From: Lecanicillium sp. G3
Lineage: Eukaryota; Ascomycota; Sordariomycetes; Hypocreales; Cordycipitaceae
DNA: 64,000 nucleotides
NCBI GenBank assembly: GCA_037575805.1
Contig: JAZHPD010000001.1
Span: 806,001 to 870,000, forward strand
Direction: 5' to 3'
Position numbers and translations under genes: made by a program. The notes under the pieces were generated by a model. The model saw nothing but the letters and a program-made list of their open reading frames with translations. It was not told the origin of the DNA and made no database searches. Positions 10,570-22,213 of the stretch are shown piece by piece (within the stretch, counting starts at the first letter, position 1; each line of letters opens with the position of its first letter).

Positions 10570-12546
10570 CTAGGAGAATCGACGCTGGACGCCTTGGCCG
10601 GCCATGACTTGCTGCTGATTGGCCATGGGGCCAGCCATGCCATAGGGGTTCATCTGAGGCTGCTGGAAAGGCTCCATGACGGGCTGCATGTATCCTCCCT
10701 GGAGACCTTGCTGCTGCGTGACGGGGCAGTCCTTGTGGGCGAGCAACAGGGTCTTGAGGTTGACGACCTCTTCGCGGAGCTGAGTGATTTGAGCAGTAAG
10801 CGCATCATTCTCGCTGCTAAACATTTCAACCTTGGCCTGCAGGTTCGCCAGCCATTGCTTCTTGCGCTGACGACACTTGAGAGCCGCGACACTATGATTG
10901 GTTAGTCTTGATATTGGCTGACGTCAGTGATCATGGCAGAATCAACGTACCGATTACGTTCCAAAAAGTTCTTGCGCTTCTCTTCGTCTGTCATCTTGGA
11001 CTTGTTGCCATTTTCATCCTCCTCATCGTCAGATGCCTCAGATGGCTCACTAGGCGGCGGTGCCGCGGCAGCCTTGGACTTCTTGGCCGGCGGCGCCTTG
11101 GCGGGGGGTTCCTCTGCCTTTCTGCGGTTGTTGGCGGCCTGAGTCTTCTTGCCCTTGCCGCGGGTGGGCTTGGCATCCTCGTTCTCTTCAGAGCCGTTGG
11201 TCACCTCACTGTCGCCGCGGGTATGCTTGGGTCCATTGCCGTTCACCTTGGGGGCGGGGACAGGGGCAGGGTGACCGTGGTTGGCGGGAGGCTGTGCACC
11301 CTGGGGGCCATTGCGGCCCTGGGCAAGCATGTAGAGACCATTGGCGGCATCGTTATCATGGCCGTCAAACGGACCCGACTGAGGCTTAGTCTCGGCCTTG
11401 ACGGTAGCACCGTTGGCCATTTCTTGAGGTTGTGTGGTAGGAGGCTGTTGAGCCTGCGCGGGAGGCTGAGGTTGAGCCTGCTGGGGCTGTTGCGGTTGTT
11501 GCTGGTTAGGTTGTTGTGGCTGCTGCTGCTGCTGCTGCTGCTGAGGCTGCTGCTGCGGGTGTGAAGTAGATTCGCGCTTGGCGGCCGCGCTGAGGGCAGT
11601 GCGGTGGAAGTCGAGGGTGCTGGGAGTGGCGCCGCCACTGGCGAGCTGTGCGAAAAGTGCTTGCGAGTTGGGACTCGGGGCAGGGAACATGGAACCACTG
11701 CCGCCGGGAGTGAGGCCAGAGCGCAGGGAAGACTCGTTGGGCGTGGGAAAGCCGCCGCGGAGGTGACCTTCGGAGAAGTAGTCGTTGGCCGGGCCGGAGA
11801 GCATGGCAGGGCTCAGGGGACCGGTGCGCAGAGAGCCGCCGCCCCAGTTGAAGGGGGTGGTGCCGGTGCCTGGCAGGAGTGATGAGGGCGAAGTCAAGGC
11901 CGCGACGGATGGCAACTTTGTACCACCTGGCGTCTCGGGACCTCCACCACCACCAAAGGACTGTTCAAAGGGGTTGGGCTCCAGGCTGAGGGAGCCGCCG
12001 GGCTGAGGCGCGAAGTAGTCGGGTGTGTTTGTTGCTTGCTGGCCGGGTCGGGGAGGGGGCGCGAGAGGTTTGGCTGCAGGAGCATTTGACGACGAGTCGG
12101 CTTTGGCGTCGGACTTGTCGCTAGCGCTAGTGTTGTCTAACGTGGTGTCGAGGGTCAGTATTGGCGGTGATGCGGGATGCAATCAAGGTATGTGAGGTTG
12201 ATAAGGTGTTGGTGATGGTGACTATGTACGAGGTGATGGGGTCGCGGTGTTGTTTTGGCGGGACGACGGTGTGCAGATTATGACGTCGTTGCCAGATGCG
12301 ACCGATTTGGGGGAAGGGGAGGAGGCGTTGCGATGCGACGATGCGAACGCGCGGGGCGGTGTTGGTGTATTGTTGTGCGTGTGATGTATATTGGGGAGGT
12401 GTGTAACAGAAGGAAGAAGAAGAGAAAGAAAGAAACTAACCTTGACGAGGCGGCGACGTCTTCTTGGATCGTGTAGCGGGCGACTTGGCGTCTTGTGTAG
12501 CAGAGAGTTCGACGGCCGTCGAGGCGTCGGCTGTCGAGGTGCCCAT
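10570..12546 (-). CDS. atf1: Atf1/AtfA-type bZIP transcription factor (stress MAPK target)
   Basis: Members of this ATF/CREB family act in the nucleus downstream of the Sty1/Hog1 stress MAPK and bind CRE-like sites. Exons 12546-12441, 12136-10951 and 10891-10570 give 537 residues. The long middle exon holds the Ser/Pro-rich region (APQPGG, EPNPFEQSF, NDYFSEG), a Gln/Pro tract of about 50 residues and a Lys/Ala-rich acidic stretch. The last intron cuts the basic region; joining restores NFLERNRVAALKCRQRKKQW (about residues 424-443), followed by a leucine zipper (VEMFSSENDALTAQITQL and on). The tail is Gln/Met/Pro-rich. The 304-nt first intron is long for this locus. The 5' flank is over 3 kb without a gene, consistent with complex regulation. 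Confidence 0.93.
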
Positions 12547-15500
12547 GATGACGATGATGTATTATATTGTGGGTAGTCTTGGAGGGGGGGTAGACGAGAG
12601 TGTGGGTGGGGAGGGTTTGGCACCTTATTCCAGCGACAAGGTGAGAAGAGGAAGAAGAGAGATGGAGGTAGGACTGATGAGGTCAGAGGTATGTGTGACC
12701 AAGTAATACCTGGAGTCCAAGTGCAGAGGCAGAACCAGATGCAGCAGAGCCAGATGAGCAGCGGGCGGAGCGTCCAGGGAAGAGAGCAAAAGAGGTGGCT
12801 GCACACGCTGTCGCAGAAGCGGGCGCTAAATGTAATGCTTGGGCGTAGTTTTTCTGCTTTTGATCCGTTTCTTTTTTGCCAGATTTGGCTCCCTGCTCTT
12901 TACGTATTCCGACGCGATGAAATTTCAACAAAACGTCGACGAAGCGCGTTCTTGTCCGCCAAACAGAACAAACGAAAATGACGTCCGTAACGAAGAAGAA
13001 GGAAAAAGAGAAAGAAAAAATATAAGAAAAAAATCACTCTGCTATATTATATCGTACACATCGAATATTTCTTCTTTCGAAAGGGCGGAATCGGCGTGCC
13101 AAAGGTACTCGAGTATCTTCTTTTGGTGGCGGGCGTCGGGAGCGGCTGCGACACAATGTGCGTAAAGAGAGTTGGGGATACTTTTTTTTTTGCGGCTGGG
13201 GGGTGAAGACGTCAGAGATGACGTTGTGAGTGCAGGGCGGGCGAGGGAAGAAAAAGAAGGAGAAGACAGAAGAAAAAAATTGGCGGGCGGGTCCTTGTTC
13301 CCCTACAGTCACCCTACTGGAAGAGCACACGCCCTGAATGGCGCGACTTGCCACTCTGCTGTGCGGCCGACGGTGCTGGCTTACAAATGGGGAGGGGGAG
13401 GCGCACTGTGCGGAGACGTCTTGCACTGATATGAGGCACACGACGGGGGAGTGCGACGACTCGACAACACGGCCAACAGATGGGACAACTCACTATTAAA
13501 AAGATGATGCTCAGATTCTGATGCCTCGTATCAGTCTCGTCGATTTTTCCCACGCTTTTTAGGTCGAATCCTCGGCCAGCAATATTCAGCAACATTCACG
13601 TCTCTGCCTCCATGTCCCGGGCTGTTTGCTCCTGGGAGCCACACACCCAGTGCGAAATTACCGCCCCCCATTACAGAAATGAGATGTGTGCGAGGTCTAC
13701 TCCGTACCGGCGGCAGGTTTTTACGAACTCAAGCAAAGAAAACGGTCAAAATTTCAAGTCCTTACTCTGTACTCGTACTTGCTTTTTCAATTTCCAATTT
13801 TTTTCATCATTTTTCCTCTCCTTCTTCAGCTCAGTATTGCTCCTCAGTTGCACTTCTTGATACTGTACAGTGTCGTTTCTGCAATCACTGTGGATCCCCT
13901 CTTCCACCCCTTGACTGCCCGACCCCCTTCTTCTTCACTGACCCCCACTTTTCCTCTGCTGGCTGTCCTTTCTTCAGTGAATGCGCGCTCTCTCACTGGT
14001 GTGCCTCTCTCACTGGTGCCTCTCTCACTGGTGCCTCTCTCCTGCCTCTCTCACTCCTCACTCCTGTCTCTCACTCCCACCGTACAGTACACCATTGAAA
14101 TCAGCCAACGGAATGCTGCCCAACAGGCCAGCAGAGTTTCGGACGGGAGCCAGACGCCCACACGCACGCCCGACCACCTGCGTCCTCCGTCGCCGCCAAT
14201 GCAAAGACTGCGCTCCGACATCCAGTTTATAATCTTGTCCTCCTGCCATTTGTAATCTTTGATATATCGTCTTTCGACGTTTTTCGGGAAAAACGCCACA
14301 ATCACGGTCTCGGCCTTGTTTGATACCGTCCCCGTCCTCTAGGCACAGCTTCACCGCCCCGTCTTCAACCCATCCTCGTATCCCCTGCAGCCCGCCATCG
14401 AAATACTCCGTACTCCAAACCCAGCAATCTACATTCATTCGCCGCGCCGATCTCTCCATCCAGGCTGCCCTCCTCTGTCACTCGGACTCGCAACCCATCC
14501 CTTTTGCAACAGCTTTGTAAATAGATTGCCAACCGGAATTCTGATGGCCGTTTCTGGCGCTGCCCTCCGTTTCAACTTGGGCTGTCCGTCTCTCGAGCCT
14601 GTCCGTTCTGTTTGTCCGTAACAAACCTCGACATCGCCCCACTTGTCCTCCTTGCTTTTTTCTTTCAGTGATTCCGTTTGCACAGTCCATGATTTCTTAT
14701 TCCCACGGTAGCCAGTTTATATCAACTGCTTGCCGCATAGAGGCACCTTTACGCTGCTACATTGTGGGAGAAAGACGAAAAAAAATCGATACCGACTATA
14801 GAATTGAATCGTAACTAAGTGGATTGAGAGCTATAACAGTGGCTACGAGAAATTGCAAAAAAAACTGCAGCAATAATCATGGCGAAAACACATCAACTCA
14901 CTGCCAAATGCACCGTGCGAATAACACCACACTGCCTCCTGTTCCTCACAGAAGTCTCACATTGTCTGGTGACGTCAGCATCCCATTACCCACCCGCATG
15001 CATGCTGCAGTCCAGTCCAAACCCAGCCAAGCCACAGCGCGGCGCGACGATCCAACTTCCGCGCCGTCTCAAGCCGCCAAACAGAAGAGCCCCAAGACCC
15101 GGCATGCCTAATCCTGTATTCCGGCTCTTCAACGCCTCCTCTCGGCATTTACAAGACCTTGCCTCACTCCCCCAGCGAAGGCATTGCTGCCGTGTAAATC
15201 TGCCATCTGCCATCTGCCAAATTAATCAACAATTCCCCCGCTCTGCTCTATCCCATCCCTTCCTGTGCGGGGTTTTGGCACAAACAACACCCAACACTCA
15301 TCCCCCGCAACTCTCCTCCCGTCTCGCACATCATCTGGCAAAACCCCAACATCTCAATTCAGGCTTCCATATACCGCCACGCTCTGTGCTACCTGCAACG
15401 CTCTCGGACGGCAGCCTCGTCCAAGCTTATATCACCCTAAAACGCATGGAAATCACGGTGCACAATCTTTGCCGTCATAAACGTTTGCATTGTTCTTGTT

Positions 15501-15611
15501 CCAGCTCGGCTCGTAAAATCTCATCTGACTACATCGACTTGTTACTTTTCCCATAGCAAACCGCTTTCTTTAGCGCATGGCCGTCATTGCGGCGGCAGTC
15601 GACTTGGCGGT
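12547..15611. other. 3-kb gene-free region upstream of Atf1
   Basis: The left end is the promoter and leader of the minus-strand Atf1 gene; the right end is the 3' region of the zinc-knuckle gene, also minus. From about 13600 to 15560 the + strand is strongly C/T-rich, as fungal leaders are, but no + gene follows. Frames such as 13686-14255 and 14879-15556 are low-complexity or unrecognisable and I do not call them genes. Two exact TACTCCGTA motifs occur (13698, 14404). Confidence 0.5.
13988..14061 (+). repeat. Short tandem repeat, CTCTCACTGGTGC-type
   Basis: Four near-copies of a 13-15 bp unit (CTCTCACTGGTGCCT) follow one another, the first with an extra GT, and then decay into CTCTC. The repeat sits in the gene-free tract upstream of Atf1. 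Confidence 0.8.
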
Positions 15612-17391
15612 CTACCAGCCACCACCGCCGCCACCACTTTCAAAGTCTTGTCCCGATGAGCCTCCTTGCCAGTCCTCGCCGTTGCCTCCAGGAATTCCCG
15701 CAGTGTTGCCGCCAAAGTCTCCGCCAAAGTCGTCGGACTCGGCCGGAGGCTGCTTGCAGCGGACCTTCGTGTGGCCAAACTCGTTGCAGTTCGAGCACTT
15801 GACCTTGCTCCCTGTGAGAAGTTAGCTTGGATGTTCGTTCAGTACTTTTCCACGTAGCACTCACAATCTTTGGGTTCAGGGCAATCCCGGCTGAAATGGC
15901 CCATCTTTTCACAGTTACGGCACTGCACGTTATCCAAGTTGGGGGGCTGATCGCAGTCGGCGGCAAAGTGACCTTCTTGGCCGCAGTTTCTGCAGCCGCG
16001 ACCGCCACCCTGGGGACAATCCTTTGCAAAGTGACCAGCTATATCATGTTAACTGTGAACAGATGGCAATGATGTTGGCTGGTACTTACTCTGCTCACAC
16101 TTGCGGCAAGTCACGTTGTCAAGGTTGGGCTCTTCCTCGCAGTCGGCGGCCTTATGCCCAGATTTTCTATCACAGTGTAAGCGGTTGTAAAGGCAAGCGG
16201 GTTGGTAAACTTACCCGCAGTTGCGGCAGGCGAAGCGATCCTTGCGAGGCTCCGTGCCTAGTCTTGTGAGCTTGTATCCTACAAACAGGTGAAACAACTT
16301 ACAGTCACGAATGCGGTGACCTTCACCGCCACAGTTGTAACATGTGTTTCCTTTCACCTCACGTACTGCTTTCTCTTGTTCGCAGTTCTTCGATATGTGT
16401 CCGACCTGGTCGCAGTTCGTACACTTGGGTCGTCCGCTGTCGACAATATCGCCAGCGTCATCGAGGCGGGCGAGGATTTCCTCATGCGTTTTTGGCCATC
16501 CCTCGATCTCTCTTGGTCGTTGGGGCTGGTCAGAGAATCGGTAGGAAACGGTGTAGGTCTTGCCCATGTTTCCCTGCAAGTCCATGTTGGTAAAGATTTC
16601 AATCAGGTTCCTCTCGGTGGCGATGAGCCACAGGTTGATTTTGTCGTGAATAAAAGCTTCCTGAAGCTCTCTGAAGGTGATGCCGCCGTCAAGGGCCTTG
16701 ACGTAGGCTTGGATGCCTTCCTTGGCATCGTCGGCATCCCGCTCCAGCGCAGCTTTCTTGATGAGCTCCCAAGCAGCTTCAGCTGCCATGTCAGCAACAC
16801 CACTGCGGTCGATTTTGCGGGCGTTGGTGCAGTCCTTTCTCAGATGACCTGCTGTTGTCAGCGATTGGTCGATCTCGAGCGAGGTGGGCTTACCCTCTTG
16901 GCCGCAGTTGTCACACTTCACGGCGGGCGCGTTGGGGCATTCCGACTTGCGATGTCTACAGTGTTGTTAGTACCAGCTAAGAAGCGATATGTGTAAACTT
17001 GCCCTTCTTCACCGCAGGAGAAGCATTTAAAATCGCCGGAATGGTTCCGCTGATCTCCATCATCGTAGCTGCTGATGTTAGGCCTGGGAGTAACAGCGAG
17101 GGTGGATGTTTTGACGAACCCGCTCTGTCCTTGGTCAGCAAACGCACTGTCATAGCAGGTTAGCGAGGTCTGAAAGCGATAAACAGCATGGCACATACTC
17201 GCTGTAGCCATTGTCTGCGAATTGGTTGCTGAGAGTTCATCAGTATTTGCCATGTGCTGAGATGAGGAGCTGCCTTACCTGGAGGCGTTGAAGTTGGTAT
17301 CATTGCCGTGGCTAGCTGGGTTGGCGCCGAAGGCATCATTTCCGGCGCCCCAGGTATCAACCTGGGTAGGTCCGTTGTTATCCCACGACAT
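15612..17391 (-). CDS. Multi-zinc-knuckle nucleic acid-binding protein (CnjB type), nine exons
   Basis: Exons: 17391-17279, 17228-17199, 17146-17003, 16955-16894, 16848-16303, 16257-16215, 16166-16090, 16038-15865 and 15811-15612, giving 462 residues in one frame. The product carries nine CX2CX4HX4C knuckles: CFSCGEEGHRKSEC, CDNCGQEGHLRKDC, CTNCDQVGHISKNC, CYNCGGEGHRIRDC, CRNCGKSGHKAADC, CRKCEQTGHFAKDC, CRNCGQEGHFAADC, CRNCEKMGHFSRDC and CSNCNEFGHTKVRC. Between the second and third lies a helical domain of about 150 residues whose function I do not know. The N-terminus is Asn/Gly-rich and the C-terminus Gly-rich, ending GGGGGGW. Such knuckles bind single-stranded RNA or DNA (as in Gis2/Byr3/CNBP); fungal annotations call this architecture a CnjB-like zinc-knuckle factor. 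The third intron has a GC donor (GCAAGT at 17002). Several introns cut inside knuckles. Confidence 0.88.
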
Positions 17392-18690
17392 TTAGGGACT
17401 GGTGATGGTGTTGTCGGTCAGTGTATAGTGAAGCAGCGCCGTGATGGTCGAGCTGATGATCGAGATGCCAGGATGCTCGATGTGTGTGATGAGGAAAGGA
17501 GAAAGTTCGTGAGGTCGAGAAGATTGAAGATGGAGGCTTCATTTATCCCTCAAGCTGACGGGGTAGTGATTTTTTTTGTTTTGACAAACGCAGCTCGCAG
17601 CTGGCAGCTGGCAGCTGTGTTTGCCAGCTGGCGATGCTACCGGCAGGCAAGAAGCAGCTCTGCGTGTTTTCATCCTCCATTCTGCCATTACAACGGGTGG
17701 TGAATATAATATAATCTTTGTTCAAACTAAAATAAAGAGAAACGAAGTCGGTTGCTGATGAAGTTGCAAATTGGTCCTTTGCCACGATAACTTCGATATA
17801 CTGTTGACGTACACAAGTTCGCGTTGTCTCGAATTAGCAACGCTACGAGCGGAGCGATGTGCCACAGCAAAGCAGTCCAATCTATTATCACAAAAATACA
17901 ACGAAGCAACAGGATGGAAATAATTATAGCAATTATACCAATTTCCCCAGAAGCGTGATCCTCAGTAACGCCGTCGACGTGAAGATTCATCATGCTCTGT
18001 TCAGGGTAAGCAGCTAATGAGCACGCGACTGTATCCTGACTAAAGCGCAGCAAAGCAGCATTCGGCACACACAGGAGACAAGTCCATTGTACCAGTAAAA
18101 ACCACCAAATTACTCAAAGTGACCTGCCCCTGGCGTTGCGCCGAAAGCCACCCAGAAAACGAGTCAGCATGAAATGACATTTTCCTTGGTAATGCTCTCG
18201 CTGGTATAGGCCAGCCGCAGAAGCCTTGGCCAGTTCCGCTTTCGGAGGCAGGCCGGCTCCCAGACGCCGTTGCCGTTGAGGGGTCCGGATGTCCCTGACA
18301 AACCTGGGCCCAGTTTTAGAAAAGATAGCATGTGAGGGCGCCTGTGCACCAAAATTTGCACTGTGCGGCCCCGGCCAAGCCAGCACGTCATCTACAGTGC
18401 TGAAAACAATGCGCACCCCACCATCCCACAATGGCCACTGGCTTGGGCACTGGGCAGGCTAATTACCACTTGCCTTATCTCAGCGCGGCACGATTTCTTT
18501 CGTGGGCCTTACAAATACAATTCAAGAGGGGACCCCCAGATTTACCCAGATCACTACCCTCGTCCAAAAGGAGTAAGAAAAACCCTCTCCCTGTCGAAAG
18601 CTCTTTATCACCCCCTCATCCTCTTCGCTCATTGCCCTCTGGTTTGCGCTGTCCACGCTTCCTTTCGCCACCCGCACAGTAACCGACACC
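17392..18690. promoter_or_regulatory. Divergent promoter region, zinc-knuckle gene / Dre2
   Basis: These 1.3 kb separate two divergent start codons. About 205 bp upstream of the zinc-knuckle ATG is a cluster of four CAGCTG palindromes (17598-17630). Immediately before the Dre2 ATG the + strand is C/T-rich (18580-18690). The small frames on both strands have no recognisable product. Confidence 0.5.
17598..17630. repeat. CAGCTG array
   Basis: CAGCTG occurs at 17598, 17605, 17612 and 17625. The first three are spaced exactly 7 bp apart, and the last lies in the perfect palindrome GCCAGCTGGC. It could be a binding-site array (E-box-like) or simply a slipped repeat. Confidence 0.7.
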
Positions 18691-19776
18691 ATGGCTCCCT
18701 TGATTGCCACCGTCGACATGAACGACGACAGCGTCTTCAGTAACCCGATCACAACCACGGCTACCAACACAACGACCAAGTCTGCCCCGACCGGTCAGCG
18801 CGCTCTGCTTCTTGCTCCTCCCTCTCTCGCTTCCCACACCGCCGGCCTCACGACCGTGCTCTCTCAGTATGATCGCAGCATCACGGACCTCCAGATGCTC
18901 GACCGTCTGTCCGCCGGCCTCGTTCAGCTGCCCAGCGCCCATTACGATATGATCCTCGTCCTTTCCGATGCCTCGGCTACACTTTCCGAATCTCTTAGCC
19001 TACTCGACCGTACCGTTGTCGGCGCGGTCGCCAAGTCGCTAAAGCCCACGGGCCAACTCCGCGCGGAGAGAGCGTCCGAGAATCTCGAAAAGACTTCGCT
19101 CGCCAAGGAGGCAGTCCTGGCTGGTCTTGTCGGCAGCGGCGTCGGTGGCTTCTCCAAGCCCGACTATGGAGAGAACGACGGCGCTGTCTCCCTCAAGTTG
19201 GGCTTCCGCAAGAAGAAGGTTGATGCCCCCGTGCCGGCCCCCGCCGTCGGCAGCACCACGCTCAACGGCAACTCAAACGGCGCCAAGCCTGCCGTGCCCG
19301 CTGGCGTTGGCTTCGATTTCGGTGACGACCTCGACGATGACGAAATTATCGATGAGGAGACTCTTATGACCGAGGACGACCTCAAGCGCCCCATCAACAT
19401 CCGTATGTCCTGAGCCCCTCACCAACCCTGACCTTTTCCACTTTTTTGCTAACCAGACTACGTCACAGCTGCTGAATGCCAGCCCAAGCCCGGCAAGCGC
19501 CGCCGTGCCTGCAAGGATTGCACATGCGGCCTGGCTGAGCGTCTCGAGGCTGAGGACGCCGCCAAGCGCGCCGAGGCGGACAAGACGCTCGCCGGCTTCA
19601 AGCTGGCGGCCAAGGATCTCACCGAGGTTGACTTCACCGTGCAGGGCAAGGTCGGCTCATGTGGCAACTGCGCGCTCGGCGACGCGTTCCGATGTGACGG
19701 CTGCCCATACATCGGCTTGCCGCCGTTCAAGCCCGGCGAGGAGGTCCGCCTGATCAACAACGATGTGCAGCTGTAG
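18691..19776 (+). CDS. dre2: Fe-S cluster assembly protein Dre2 (anamorsin/CIAPIN1)
   Basis: Dre2 accepts electrons from the diflavin reductase Tah18 in the cytosolic Fe-S assembly pathway. Exons 18691-19402 and 19469-19776 give 339 residues. The N-terminal ~150 residues are the methyltransferase-like domain (ALLLAPPSLASH, then the helix around ATLSESLSLLDR). A linker follows, with the acidic block DDDEIIDEETLMTEDDLKRPI. The C-terminus carries both cluster motifs: C241-x10-C252-x2-C255-x-C257, and the CX2CX7CX2C motif CGNCALGDAFRCDGC before PYIGLPPFKPGE. The intron falls just before the first motif and the junction restores Pro-Ala-Glu-Cys. The ATG at 18691 has a good context (ACACCATGG); a second ATG follows ten codons in. 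Confidence 0.95.
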
Positions 19777-20247
19777 AGGGCGATACGGTGGTAGTTATAA
19801 AGACAGCATTTGGAGGAAGCATTTTACCGGAGTTTTCTTTGCTATTTGACGGCGGTTTACTTTGCATTGATACCGCAATGGGTTGGGATATAAATCTTGT
19901 CGGATGAAAACAAGATCTGGGATCGACACAAATTTTTGTTCACGGGGATGTGGGTTTTTGTCAAAACTTTTTGCACACATACACATATATACACACTGAG
20001 ATATTTGTAAAACCCCAACATGGCGGGCGTCACGGCGAACAAGAGGGCGATATGAGCAGTCAGGATTCAACAAATTACGTCTATTAAATAATGAATTGAA
20101 TGCATGGTTTGATGACTCGGTTCTATTCACCCCGAATGCATGTGCTAAACCCCAAGTGAAATATACACTTTGCGCGCCTAACCGCGCGAATCCAAAATAA
20201 AGAGACAAATGGGAAACGCTATATGAAGACAAACCGCAAAGCCGCAC
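19777..20247. other. Convergent 3' intergenic region, Dre2 / Kex1
   Basis: AT-rich DNA between two convergent stop codons, presumably both 3' UTRs. It contains a TATATACACAC stretch near 19985-19996. No gene or structured RNA is recognised. Confidence 0.6.
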
Positions 20248-22213
20248 TCATGAGCTCTCATGTTGCCCAGACCCGCTCGGCCCTTTGCCCTTCTCTCTAG
20301 GCGCGGGCTTCGCATCATCCTCCTCGTCGCTGTCGTCGCCCACGGTGTACTTGTCCGTGGGCAGGTTGGTGCTCTGCATCGCGATGCCCTCCTCCTGGGC
20401 CGCGAGGTCGGCGGTCGACGCGCCGCGGCCGCCGGCGGGCTCCTCGGAGCGGAGGGCGCTGTACGCGGCGCCCTTGCGGCGCTGGCGCCAGACGAAGAAG
20501 ATGAAGCCGAGGGCGCCGAGGATGACGAAGACGAGGACGACCTCGCCGGAGCGCTGGTAGGCGGCCCACTGCGCCTCCTTGAGCTTCTGCTTGACGGCCT
20601 CCTCGCTCTCCTTGGGGTTGACGGAGCCGCCGACGGTGGTCTCGAGACCCTTCTCGCCGTCGATGCGGCTGTCCGTGGGGTCGCCGCCGATGCTGCTAAT
20701 GTCGACGCCCATGAAGCGGTCTAGCATGTCGCGTGAGCGGCGGGGGTAGTCAAAGGGGACCATGTGAGAGGCATCGTTGAAGACGACATATGTCAGGTTG
20801 CGCGCGGTCTGCCAGAAACCGGCGTCCTCGTTCTCAAACGTCCAGTTGCGGCGCGGGGCCCAGTTGCCAGGCGTCACCTCGAAACCCTTGCCTCCGTTCC
20901 ACTCCATCTTGTCAATCATGTCCTCCGTGCCGATGTGGTTGCAGATGAGATCCTCGGCGCCGGAGAAGAAAAGCACGGGCACTTCCTTGAGAATGCCGGG
21001 CATAAGCTCGACTGATGCCTTGGAGGTCTTGGGTCGAAAAGCAGCACCGACAGCGCTGTTGCACTCCTGCCAGCCCGAAACGCGCTCCGGGTTGATGTTG
21101 AGAGCCTTGATAACGTCGTTGCGTCTGAGGTAGGGTGTGACGGAGCTCAGATCCGGCGGCCAGTTCATTCCGCAGCTCGGGTAGGAGTCCTTGAGGCGGA
21201 CGTCGTACATGTTAATGCACGCCTCGTCTCCGCCATTCGCCTTTCTGGTTGCCAGAAGAAGATCGTTCAGGATTGCCTCGCACTCAGGGTAGGACACCCT
21301 GCCAGGATCGCTAACCATCAGTGTGTGGCATCTACGCTCCGTCTCCTTCAGGGCCTTTGCAGAGTCGGAGTTCTTATCGATCAATCCCTTCGCAAATGCG
21401 AACTTCAAGTACGCGTCGTACTGTACGTCCGGTGCCATCCATGGGTTACCAAGTAACAGGCCTTGCAGACTCCATTTGTCAGATCGGTCCTTGTTTCGGT
21501 CGATGATTGCCTGTGCAATATATGGGATGTACTGTCCAGCATAAGACTCTCCGGCAATATAAATCTAGCATCTGTCAGCTTTTTGTTTATCCTGGACGAT
21601 ACAGACAAGGGTCAACGTACGTCGTCGCGGCTATACTCGGGAAAGATGGCGAAGAACTTTTCCAGAAACTTGACGAACTGCTCGGCCATCTCAGTGAGTT
21701 CGTGTAAGTAGCTGTTGGTGTCGGCATAGCTGAAACCTGTACCGACAGGGTTGTCTACGAAGAGAAGATTGGCGAATTCATTCCATGAGCCATTGTTGAC
21801 GGCAAGGGTATTCTCGTCCTTGAGTCTATACGGGCCAATCTCCATTAATGAGCCGTCCTCGGAGCTGCAGCCCGGGCCACCATTCACCCAAATGACCGTC
21901 CTTTGTTTGTTCGCAATGTGCTTGTTTTGAAAGTGCCAGAAAAAGAGGTTACCGTTGGACTCGGGTGTGATCTCGATATGTCTGCGATGGGAGCTTGCGT
22001 CAGCGCATGTTTCATAGCAGCGCCGCCGAAGGAGCCGCGAATGACTTACCCAGCGTGCATCTTGACCGGCGCCTGGTCCTCGGGGATTCCAGGTAAATCG
22101 TGAACATAGTAATCGGCAGCCGACTTGTCAGCGAGAGCCGCCAAGGGGCCCAGGGCCAGGGCCAGGGCCGCCAGCCATCGTCCGGGCCCCGGGATGGTAG
22201 CGACTGAAGCCAT
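20248..22213 (-). CDS. kex1: Pheromone-processing carboxypeptidase Kex1 (peptidase S10)
   Basis: Kex1 is a late-Golgi serine carboxypeptidase that trims C-terminal Lys/Arg left by the Kex2 protease. Exons 22213-22050, 21981-21621 and 21564-20248 give 613 residues. A signal peptide (WLAALALALGPLAALA, about 13-28) precedes the catalytic domain with VNGGPGCSSEDG, GESYAGQY (Ser182), GAEDLICNH (Asp380) and NDASHMVPFD (His442). A single membrane span lies at about 516-534 (EVVLVFVILGALGFIFFVW), followed by a basic stop-transfer and an acidic, Ser-rich cytosolic tail (DDSDEEDDAK), as in the yeast protein. All triad residues are present. Each junction restores a conserved block (HAGHIEITP; DDIYIAGES). 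Divergent from SFM1. Confidence 0.96.

Noticed and set aside
13686..14255. 189-codon + frame
   Set aside because: Much of it is the CTCTCACTGGTGC repeat read as SLVPL units; three frames are open at once.
14879..15556. 225-codon + frame
   Set aside because: His/Pro/Ser-rich random-looking translation in C-rich DNA, no domain, weak start context.
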